DNA of 33,562 bases, from the NCBI GenBank assembly GCA_021769225.1, contig JAETTH010000017.1, positions 1-33,562 of the forward strand. The letters are read 5' to 3'. The notes under the pieces were generated by a model that was not told where the DNA came from, ran no database searches, and saw only the letters and a program-made list of their open reading frames with translations. Below, one piece after another: positions 8,704 through 15,683 of this stretch; position 1 is the stretch's first letter, and each line of letters begins with the position of its first letter. The translations under genes and the position numbers were made by a program. The stretch comes from Erysipelotrichaceae bacterium (GTDB lineage Bacteria; Bacillota; Clostridia; TANB77; CAG-508).

Positions 8704-9087
8704 ATGGATGATTTAAAAAGTATAAATGATTGTATTCATGATAAAAAAGTTGTTTCTTATACAGTTAACATTAAAGATAAGAAAATTCAATTGAATATTG
8801 AAGAAAATATATCAATTATTTTTGACAATGTCTTAGCTCATAAATTTAACCATGTTATACTTGATAATATTTTATTTAATATTGAAGAAATTTCTATATC
8901 AGACTATATACAAAACAATAAAGAAATATTAGATGAGTTGTTAAAATATTCTTATCCTACTTATGCAAAAAATTGTAATGAACTAAAAATACAATTAGAT
9001 GACAATCGATATAAAATATTTATTATATATTCATCCTTGGGTTTAAATGGAAATGTTATTGCAAAAAATATACAATTAAAAATATAA
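8704..9087 (+). CDS. Hypothetical cytoplasmic protein, 127 aa
   Basis: No recognised family. It is soluble and acidic with no signal or membrane segment, and appears to be an alternating beta/alpha small domain (VSYTVNIKDKKIQLNIEE, then ISDYIQNNKEILDELLKY). Size, charge and its place in an AT-rich island downstream of a CPBP gene resemble immunity-type proteins, but I see no diagnostic motif and do not assign that function. AAGAGGTAAGAAA precedes the ATG at 8704. No terminator follows it. Confidence 0.55.
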   Translation: MDDLKSINDCIHDKKVVSYTVNIKDKKIQLNIEENISIIFDNVLAHKFNHVILDNILFNIEEISISDYIQNNKEILDELLKYSYPTYAKNCNELKIQLDDNRYKIFIIYSSLGLNGNVIAKNIQLKI

Positions 9088-9128
9088 CAATGCAGATAAA
9101 AAAATTTCCGAAAAAGGTAACTTATTAG

Positions 9129-9197
9129 AAGAAAGCAGCACATTGTGGACTTTTAAAAGAAGAAATAAAACTACCTGTCATTGTAATCGAAAAATAA
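9129..9197 (+). pseudogene. Possible 3' remnant of a disrupted gene
   Basis: An open stretch of 22 codons without a start, ending at TAA 9195-9197 and reading HCGLLKEEIKLPVIVIEK at its end, has normal-looking protein content and the purine-rich composition of the flanking older genes. It sits at the right border of the AT-rich island, where the left border follows queH directly. This would fit an insertion that removed the rest of a gene. The parent gene is not recognised and the call is weak. Confidence 0.25.
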
Positions 9198-9223
9198 AGA
9201 AAAAGTGGAAAGGAAAATAGCAG

Positions 9224-9493
9224 ATGAATACAAAGGTATATGAATTTGAAGCGGTCATTAAGAAGGTTGCTGATATCGATGGAGCTTATATAGAATTTCC
9301 ATATGATCTAGAAGCAGAATTTCAGAAAAAAAGAGTAAAAGTAACAGCAACTTTTGATGGTTACTCATATGATGAAAGTTTAGTTAAAATGGGAACATCA
9401 TCCCATATTATAGGAATACGAAAAGAAATTAGAAGAGCGATAGGAAAACAACCAGGAGACAAAATAGAAGTAACAATTAAAGAAAGACAATAA
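9224..9493 (+). CDS. DUF1905 domain protein, 89 aa
   Basis: The whole protein matches the DUF1905 pattern: YEFEAVIKKVADIDGAYIEFPYDLE at the start, the VKVTATFDG turn, then a HIIGIRKEIRRAIGKQPGD motif and a charged end. The family is small, cytoplasmic and of unknown molecular role; it is sometimes fused to YdeI/OmpD-associated domains, which are absent here. The length is normal for the stand-alone form. The ribosome site is AAAGGAAAAT. The next gene begins 53 nt downstream with no terminator between them. Confidence 0.85.
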   Translation: MNTKVYEFEAVIKKVADIDGAYIEFPYDLEAEFQKKRVKVTATFDGYSYDESLVKMGTSSHIIGIRKEIRRAIGKQPGDKIEVTIKERQ

Positions 9494-9545
9494 AGCAAAA
9501 TAACAATGAATCGATCAAAAAAAAATAAAAACAGGAGTTAGAATC

Positions 9546-9929
9546 ATGACAAAAAAATTAGTGAATAATAAAATCTATCTAATTATATTTATATTATTAA
9601 TTATTATTTTTATGTTCCCCTCCATTATACATGTGATTCAAACAGGAAAAATGACAGATGTTAAATTTGAAATGACTTGGTTTTACTCATATCCTCAAAA
9701 CCAAACGGAAGCATGGGTCAATGGAATTTGTTATGTAATTATTTTTTCATTGATTGCATTTGGATATTTTAAATTAGTCAAACATCAAAAAGAAATCTTT
9801 AAAAATGTGAGACAAATTCTGCTCGTTATTTTACTTGTCTGTGTACTGGTTATGTTTATGATTCCATTTACAAGCACAGATGTCTATTACTATATGGCAG
9901 TACGGAAGAGTAGCAAGTGTCTACCATGA
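9546..9929 (+). CDS. N-terminal part of a frameshifted GT-C mannosyltransferase-like protein
   Basis: The ATG at 9546 has a good ribosome site (ACAGGAGTTAGA). The frame gives three membrane segments and reaches the conserved FTSTDVYYYM motif, where GT-C polyprenol-phosphate mannosyltransferases carry their acidic loop residue. It then runs out of frame into KSSKCLP and stops at 9929. The natural continuation (YGRVASVYHENPYY) is in the next frame, starting at about 9901. The span 9546-11010 is 1465 nt, one base more than a multiple of three, so a single extra base near 9896-9899 explains the break. With the next entry this is one gene of about 487 codons. Confidence 0.7.
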   Translation: MTKKLVNNKIYLIIFILLIIIFMFPSIIHVIQTGKMTDVKFEMTWFYSYPQNQTEAWVNGICYVIIFSLIAFGYFKLVKHQKEIFKNVRQILLVILLVCVLVMFMIPFTSTDVYYYMAVRKSSKCLP

Positions 9930-11010
9930 AAATCCATACTATACAACTATTTATGATATTATGCAAAACCAAGTAGGAATGAGTGATGAAATTTTAGTAA
10001 GAGCACCAGGGGTATGGTCTAATACTACTGTTGTATATGGACCTTTGTGGACCATGATTTGTAGCTTTTTATCAGCATTTCCAACAAATCAGGCAGATAT
10101 CTTACTCATGGTATATAAATTAGCAAATTTAGTAATCCATATGTGTAATTGCCTGCTACTATATAAAATAACAAGAAAGAAAATTTTTCCTCTAATCTAT
10201 GGACTAAACCCACTTGTTTTATTAGAAGGACTAATTAATGTCCATAATGACATATTTGTCCTATTTTTCATATTACTTGCTATTTATTTTGTATATAAAA
10301 AGAAAAACTTGTATTTAGCAGTAACAGCCATAGCCTTTGCAACATTAATTAAATACTTTGCCATTTTCCTATTACCTTTTATGATTCTTTACTATTATCA
10401 AGATAGGAAAATAAAAGAAAGGATAGGAAAACTAATCCTATTTGGAGTGTTTTTTGTCATTATCGTAATTGCGTTTTACCTAATTTATCTGCAAGACTTA
10501 GCTGTTTTACAGGGACTATTTGTTCAACAAGAAAAATACTGTAACTCACTATGGCTAATTGCACATAGCATTACAACAGAGGCAACACTAAAAAATACAA
10601 AACTAATTATGTTAGGAGCAGTAGTAATCCTATACATCCTTGCCTTTTTCAAAATGTTAAGAAAAGAAACAATCAAATTTTCAGATGTCATGAAAAATTA
10701 TACCATTTTTTTACTACTATTCCTATTTATACTAATAACCAACTTCCAACCATGGTATCTAATTTGGCTATTTAGTATTATTCCATGGCTAAAAGGAAAA
10801 AATCTAAAAACAATATTAGCCTTAACCATAGCAGCAGATCTTTCTAATATTTACTATATGATTGAAATTTTTAACCAGACTTATTCAGGACATAAATTCT
10901 TTTTTAGCTATCTAATTTTAACAATTGGGATTAGTCTATTGCTAAATAAAAGAAAAAAGAATACAATAAAAGACAAAGTAGAACAGAAAAAAATAGGAGG
11001 AGGACATTAG
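9880..11010 (+). CDS. C-terminal part of a frameshifted GT-C mannosyltransferase-like protein
   Basis: The open frame formally begins at ATG 9880 but has no ribosome site, and its first seven residues are a shadow of the upstream frame; the real protein resumes at YGRVASVYHENPYY. About eight membrane segments follow, with VYGPLW, GLNPLVLLEGLINVHND and NFQPWYLIW motifs. These are characteristic of the MptA/PimE-like (DUF2029, GT87-type) family that adds mannose or a related sugar from a polyprenyl-phosphate donor. With the tandem GT-C genes at 3279 and 4933 it points to a surface glycan locus. The coding sequence ends at 11010 and the polA start follows one base later, with AGGAGGAGG inside the end of this gene, so translation of the two is probably coupled. 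Confidence 0.75.
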   Translation: MSITIWQYGRVASVYHENPYYTTIYDIMQNQVGMSDEILVRAPGVWSNTTVVYGPLWTMICSFLSAFPTNQADILLMVYKLANLVIHMCNCLLLYKITRKKIFPLIYGLNPLVLLEGLINVHNDIFVLFFILLAIYFVYKKKNLYLAVTAIAFATLIKYFAIFLLPFMILYYYQDRKIKERIGKLILFGVFFVIIVIAFYLIYLQDLAVLQGLFVQQEKYCNSLWLIAHSITTEATLKNTKLIMLGAVVILYILAFFKMLRKETIKFSDVMKNYTIFLLLFLFILITNFQPWYLIWLFSIIPWLKGKNLKTILALTIAADLSNIYYMIEIFNQTYSGHKFFFSYLILTIGISLLLNKRKKNTIKDKVEQKKIGGGH

Positions 11011-11011
11011 A

Positions 11012-13744
11012 TTGAATAGATTAGTATTAATTGATGGAAATAGCATATTAAACAGAGCTTTTTATGGGATTATGGGAAATAAAATGCTAATGACAAAAGA
11101 CGGAAAATATACCAATGCCGTTTATGGATTTTTAGCTATTTTCTTCAAAATTATAGATGACTTAAATCCAGAATATATAGCAGTAGCATTTGACTTAAAA
11201 GCACCAACCGCAAGACATAAGCTATATGAAGGATACAAAGCAACTAGAAAAGGAATGCCAGATGAACTTGCAGAGCAAATGCCAATTTTAAAAGACATCT
11301 TAAGAGCAATGAATATTACCATTATTGAAAAAGAAGGATATGAAGCAGATGATATTTTAGGAACACTAAGTAAACGAGCCGAAAAAGAAGGTCTAGAAGT
11401 AACAATCCTTTCAGGCGATCGCGACACTTTCCAACTAGCAAGTAACCATATTACGATTCGTATCCCAAGAACTAAAATGGGAAAAACAGAAGTAGATGAC
11501 TTTGATGAGGCTAAAGTAAAAGAAATCTACGGAATTGAGCCACGACAACTAATTGAAGTAAAAGGATTGCAAGGAGATACTTCAGACAATATACCAGGAG
11601 TACCAGGAGTAGGAGAAAAAAGAGCCCTTTTACTTATCCAAGAATACAAAAACATTGACAATATTTATCAAGCCTTAGAACAAGGAATTGAAACTTTTAG
11701 AGGGAAATTAAGAGATAACATTGCAGATAATAAAGAGCTAGCATATTTATCAAGACAATTAGGAACCATTAATCTAGAAGTCCCAATTGAACAGAGTATA
11801 GAAGACTTTAAAGTAGTACCATGGAACAGCCAAAAGGTTTTAAGAATATTCAAAGAATTAAACTTTAATCGTTTTATTGAGCGATTCAACTTAAAAGAAT
11901 TAGAAGCTGGTAAAGAAAAAGAAGAATTATTTCAAATAGAACAAATCGAGGAAAACAAACAAGAAAAAATACAAGAACTGATAGAAAAAATCAAAGAAAA
12001 GAAAGAAATTAACTATTATCTAGGTACTAAAACAATAGATAATCCAGAACTCATTATAAAAGAACAAATTAATAGCATTGCAATACACATACCGGAAGAA
12101 AAAAAGATTTACTATATCCATTTTCAAACAAGCCAAAACTTTGTAAAATATTTTAAGGAAATCTATGAATCAGAAGAAATTGCAAAAATAGGATATAAAC
12201 TAAGCAAAGACTATATCCTATTAAAACAAACAGGAATAACAGCACAAAACATCATCTATGATCCAGAGATTGCATCCTACAACATTGATCCAACCAACAC
12301 AAAATACACAATAGAAAAATTAGCATTGCAATATCTAGACTTAGAAATAGATGAATATCTAGAAGAAGATGGCAAAGAAGACCAAACAAATCAAATGAAC
12401 CTATTTGAAGTAATGGGAGAAAACCAAGAAGACTTGCAAAAAGAAGTAAAAAGGAATAGTCTTTATGCATACTGTATTTATAAATTAAGAAAAGTAACAT
12501 TAGAAAAACTAAAAGAAACGGATTCTGAAGAGCTATTTTCTAAAATTGAAATGAAAGTAGCACAAACACTTGCTAAAATGCAATATATTGGAATTTATGT
12601 TGATAAAGAAGAACTAGAAGAATATGGAAAGCAATTAAGAGAAAAAATAGAAGTCATTACAAAGAAAATCTATGAAATGGCAGGAGAAGAATTTAATATT
12701 AATTCAACAAAACAATTAGGAGAAATTCTTTTTGATAAATTAAAACTACCAGCATACAAGAAAAACAAAAACGGATACTCAACAGATGTTGACGTATTAG
12801 AAAAATTAAGAAAAGAACATCCTATCATCGAACAGATATTAGATTATCGACAATTAATGAAATTAAATTCAACTTATGTTATTGGAATTATGCCATACAT
12901 TAACCCAAAAACAAATCGAATTCACTCCTTTTTCCATCAAACCATTACAGCAACAGGAAGAATTAGCTCAACAGAACCAAATCTTCAGAATATACCAACA
13001 AGAATTGAAATTGGAAAACAATTAAGAAAAGTATTCAAAGCAAAAGAAGGATATCTTTTTATCGATGCAGACTACTCACAAATTGAACTTCGTGTATTAG
13101 CGCATATTTCTAAAGATGAACATATGATAGAAGCTTTCAATCATGATGAAGATATTCACAAACAAGCAGCATCTAAAGTATTAGGAATTCCAATAGATAA
13201 AGTAACAAAAGAACAAAGAAGTGATGCAAAAGCAGTTAATTTTGGAATTGTGTATGGAATTAGTGACTTTGGACTATCAGAACAATTAGGAATCTCTAGA
13301 AAAGAGGCAAAACAATACATTGAGCAATACTTAGAAAAATACAGTGGAATTAAAGCATTTATGGAAAATATTGTAGAAGAAGCAAAAGAAAAAGGATATG
13401 TTGAAACCCTATTCCATCGAAGAAGATATATTCCAGAATTAAAATCAAACAACTATGTTGTAAGGCAATTTGGTGCAAGAGCTGCAATGAATACACCAAT
13501 TCAAGGAACAGCAGCAGATATTATGAAGATTGCCATGATAAAAGTAGATAAAAGACTAAAACAAGAAAATTTAGATGCAGCAATTGTACTTCAAATTCAT
13601 GACGAACTCTTAATCGAATGCAAAATAGAACAAAAAGAACAAGTAAAAAAAGTACTAGAAGAATGTATGGAACAAGCTGTAACATTAGATGTTCCACTAA
13701 AAGTAGAACTATCAGAAGCAAATAACTGGTACGAAGCAAAATAA
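11012..13744 (+). CDS. polA: DNA polymerase I (proofreading domain degenerate)
   Basis: PolA fills gaps and removes RNA primers during replication and repair. Residues about 1-290 are the 5'-3' nuclease (DGNSILNRAFYG, YEADDILGTL, DTSDNIPGVPGVGEK). Residues about 300-490 are the 3'-5' exonuclease fold, but the DxE motif is replaced by NYYLGTK and the last metal ligand is also missing, so proofreading is predicted to be lost. This is common in Firmicute PolA. The polymerase follows with motif A DYSQIELR (D687), motif B RSDAKAVNFGIVYG and motif C QIHDELLIE (D864, E865). At 910 residues it has the usual length. The start is TTG 11012, supported by AGGAGGAGG (10995-11003). Confidence 0.97.
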   Translation: MNRLVLIDGNSILNRAFYGIMGNKMLMTKDGKYTNAVYGFLAIFFKIIDDLNPEYIAVAFDLKAPTARHKLYEGYKATRKGMPDELAEQMPILKDILRAMNITIIEKEGYEADDILGTLSKRAEKEGLEVTILSGDRDTFQLASNHITIRIPRTKMGKTEVDDFDEAKVKEIYGIEPRQLIEVKGLQGDTSDNIPGVPGVGEKRALLLIQEYKNIDNIYQALEQGIETFRGKLRDNIADNKELAYLSRQLGTINLEVPIEQSIEDFKVVPWNSQKVLRIFKELNFNRFIERFNLKELEAGKEKEELFQIEQIEENKQEKIQELIEKIKEKKEINYYLGTKTIDNPELIIKEQINSIAIHIPEEKKIYYIHFQTSQNFVKYFKEIYESEEIAKIGYKLSKDYILLKQTGITAQNIIYDPEIASYNIDPTNTKYTIEKLALQYLDLEIDEYLEEDGKEDQTNQMNLFEVMGENQEDLQKEVKRNSLYAYCIYKLRKVTLEKLKETDSEELFSKIEMKVAQTLAKMQYIGIYVDKEELEEYGKQLREKIEVITKKIYEMAGEEFNINSTKQLGEILFDKLKLPAYKKNKNGYSTDVDVLEKLRKEHPIIEQILDYRQLMKLNSTYVIGIMPYINPKTNRIHSFFHQTITATGRISSTEPNLQNIPTRIEIGKQLRKVFKAKEGYLFIDADYSQIELRVLAHISKDEHMIEAFNHDEDIHKQAASKVLGIPIDKVTKEQRSDAKAVNFGIVYGISDFGLSEQLGISRKEAKQYIEQYLEKYSGIKAFMENIVEEAKEKGYVETLFHRRRYIPELKSNNYVVRQFGARAAMNTPIQGTAADIMKIAMIKVDKRLKQENLDAAIVLQIHDELLIECKIEQKEQVKKVLEECMEQAVTLDVPLKVELSEANNWYEAK

Positions 13745-13850
13745 AAAAAGTAAAGCAAGAGGAAAAATAGAATCAAACAAAAGGATAATAAACAAGAAAG
13801 ATGTATAATAAAATATACAAAAGACAAAATAGAAAAAAGGAGAGAAGAGA

Positions 13851-14423
13851 TTGAAGACATTAAAAAAACTAGCAATCATTATGGCAATTCTTGCAATCAT
13901 TTGGATTTTACTATTCTATGTAATTCGAGTGCAAGATATCATATTAAAGAAAATATTTCCACAAGAATATAGCCAGTATGTATACCAATATTCTGAAGAA
14001 AATCAGTTAGATCCACTACTTGTTTTCTCTATTATCAAAGCAGAGAGTAACTTTAAACCAGATGTAGTATCTTCTAGTAAAGCAATTGGATTAATGCAAT
14101 TAATGGAGCCAACAGCAGCAGAAATTGCAAAAAAAGAAAATTATGAAGAATATATTGTGAAAGAATCTCTTTACCAACCAGAAATTAATATTAAAATAGG
14201 AACAAAATACTTTGCAAACCTATTAGAAATTTATGAAGGAAATGTTGCATTAGCACTAACAGCATATAATGCTGGGATTGGAAATGTAGAAACATGGATT
14301 AAAAATGGAACCATTCAAAAAGATGGTTCAGATATTGAAAATATACCATATAAAGAAACCAATAATTATGTTAGAAAAATTTTAAGAAATTATAAAGTTT
14401 ATGAGCAATTATATGGAAAATAA
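13851..14423 (+). CDS. Membrane-anchored lytic transglycosylase (SLT domain)
   Basis: This enzyme cleaves the MurNAc-GlcNAc bond of peptidoglycan with formation of the 1,6-anhydro product. An N-terminal hydrophobic segment (about 7-26) anchors or exports it. The SLT (GH23) domain occupies about 40-185. The catalytic glutamate is E65 in AESNFKPD, followed by SKAIGLMQLMEPTA and the ALTAYNAG motif, all diagnostic. At 190 residues it is a minimal form like those beside Firmicute polA or coaE genes. The start is TTG 13851 with AAAGGAGAGAAGA upstream. The 106-nt gap from polA is purine-rich with no clear terminator. Confidence 0.93.
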   Translation: MKTLKKLAIIMAILAIIWILLFYVIRVQDIILKKIFPQEYSQYVYQYSEENQLDPLLVFSIIKAESNFKPDVVSSSKAIGLMQLMEPTAAEIAKKENYEEYIVKESLYQPEINIKIGTKYFANLLEIYEGNVALALTAYNAGIGNVETWIKNGTIQKDGSDIENIPYKETNNYVRKILRNYKVYEQLYGK

Positions 14424-14448
14424 AAAATAGTAAAAGGAGGAATTGTAA

Positions 14449-15456
14449 ATGGCAATTTTAGTTACTGGAGGAGCCGGATATATTGGAAGTCATACGGTTG
14501 TAGAATTATTAAATGCAGGAAAAGAGGTTGTTATCTTAGATAACTTTTCAAACAGCAAACCAGAAGTATTAGAAAGAATAAAAGAAATTACCCATAAAGA
14601 CTTCAAATTTTATGAAATAGATTATTTAGAAAGAGAAAAACTAGAAAAGGTATTTGAAGAAAACAAAATAGAATCTGTGCTTAACTTTGCAGGATATAAA
14701 GCAGTAGGAGAATCTGTAAAAAAACCAATCGAATACTATACCAATAACATATCAGGAGCCCTTGTTTTATTAGATACCATGAGAAAATATAATGTTAAAA
14801 GATTTGTATTTAGCTCTTCTGCCACTGTTTATGGTAATCCAGAAAGAGTACCAATTACAGAACAAAGTAAAACAGGAGGGACAACTAATCCATATGGTAC
14901 AACCAAACTATTTATTGAACAAATCTTAAAAGACATCTATACATCTGATCCAACTTGGGATATTGCAATTTTAAGATATTTTAATCCAGTTGGAGCACAT
15001 GAAAGTGGCCTAATTGGAGAAGAACCACAAGGAATGCCAAATAACTTAATGCCATACATAGTAAGAGTAGCAGCAGGAATCTTACCAGAGCTTTCTATAT
15101 TCGGAAATGACTATGACACACCAGATGGAACAGGAGTAAGAGACTATATCCATGTTGTAGACTTAGCATTAGGTCATTTAAAAGCACTTGATAAATTAGA
15201 AAAAGAAGGAAAAGGACTATTTATCTATAACTTAGGAAGCGGAACTGGATATAGCGTATTAGAGATGGTAAAAGTATTTGAAAAAGCAACAGGGAAAAAA
15301 GTACCATACAAAATTACACCAAGAAGACCAGGAGACATTGCAAAATGTTATGCTGACCCAACCAAAGCCAAACAGGAACTAGGATGGCAGACAACCAAAA
15401 CTTTAGAAGATATGTGCAGAGACTCTTGGAAATATATCGAAAAAAATACAAAATAG
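14449..15456 (+). CDS. galE: UDP-glucose 4-epimerase
   Basis: GalE interconverts UDP-glucose and UDP-galactose through an NAD-bound keto intermediate, supplying UDP-galactose (or the N-acetyl form) for surface glycans. The Rossmann motif GGAGYIG (7-13), the catalytic serine in SSSATVYG (S124 region), the YxxxK pair (Y149, K153) and [12 protein letters not shown] are all present. At 335 residues it matches the short-chain epimerase family. The strong AAAGGAGGA ribosome site precedes ATG 14449. Together with the GT-C genes upstream it fits polysaccharide precursor supply. The next promoter lies only 3 nt after the stop. Confidence 0.94.
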   Translation: MAILVTGGAGYIGSHTVVELLNAGKEVVILDNFSNSKPEVLERIKEITHKDFKFYEIDYLEREKLEKVFEENKIESVLNFAGYKAVGESVKKPIEYYTNNISGALVLLDTMRKYNVKRFVFSSSATVYGNPERVPITEQSKTGGTTNPYGTTKLFIEQILKDIYTSDPTWDIAILRYFNPVGAHESGLIGEEPQGMPNNLMPYIVRVAAGILPELSIFGNDYDTPDGTGVRDYIHVVDLALGHLKALDKLEKEGKGLFIYNLGSGTGYSVLEMVKVFEKATGKKVPYKITPRRPGDIAKCYADPTKAKQELGWQTTKTLEDMCRDSWKYIEKNTK

Positions 15457-15458
15457 AC

Positions 15459-15487
15459 TTGATTAAAAAATGAAGTAATGATACAAT
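15459..15487 (+). promoter_or_regulatory. Promoter of the manganese riboswitch-ATPase unit
   Basis: TTGATT (15459-15464), a 17-nt spacer and TACAAT (15482-15487). The start of transcription is predicted near 15494, immediately before the first conserved bases of the riboswitch. Confidence 0.7.
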
Positions 15488-15495
15488 ACTTTTCA

Positions 15496-15632
15496 CAAAA
15501 GGGAGTAGCTTTCTAATTACTAGTCAACATCACGGCTTTAAAAGCATGGCTAGTAGCCATATAGATATATGGAAGCAAGACTTTTAGAAGAAACAAAATA
15601 AATAAGGAGTTTCTTTTAAAAGTCTTGTTTTT
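15496..15632 (+). promoter_or_regulatory. yybP-ykoY manganese riboswitch with transcription terminator
   Basis: The conserved loop elements of the yybP-ykoY family (RF00080) are visible: AAAAGGGAGTAGC (15497-15509), GTCAACAT (15523-15530) and GCAAGACTTTT (15575-15585). Helix P1 pairs AAAAG (15497-15501) with CTTTT (15581-15585), ACTAG pairs with CTAGT around the middle stem, and CATAT/ATATG caps the last hairpin. A long terminator follows: 15576-15594 pairs over 19 positions (one G-U) with 15609-15627, then TTTTT. CAAGACTTTT belongs both to the aptamer closing region and to the 5' arm of the terminator. Metal binding should hold it in the aptamer and so allow readthrough, the known ON logic for manganese exporters. 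Confidence 0.87.
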
Positions 15633-15683
15633 GTATATACAAATAAAAAATAAGAGATAATAAGAAAAAGGAGAAGATGAATT

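Noticed and set aside
8704..9087. Immunity protein of a polymorphic toxin system
   Set aside because: Size and charge fit, but there is no toxin gene next to it and no recognisable immunity motif.
9880..9929. Programmed ribosomal frameshift in the mannosyltransferase-like gene
   Set aside because: No slippery sequence, no downstream pseudoknot-like pairing and no internal ribosome site were seen; a simple indel explains the data.
11962..12500. Damaged polA because of lost exonuclease residues
   Set aside because: Loss of the 3'-5' exonuclease residues is normal in many Firmicute PolA proteins; the polymerase and 5' nuclease motifs are intact.
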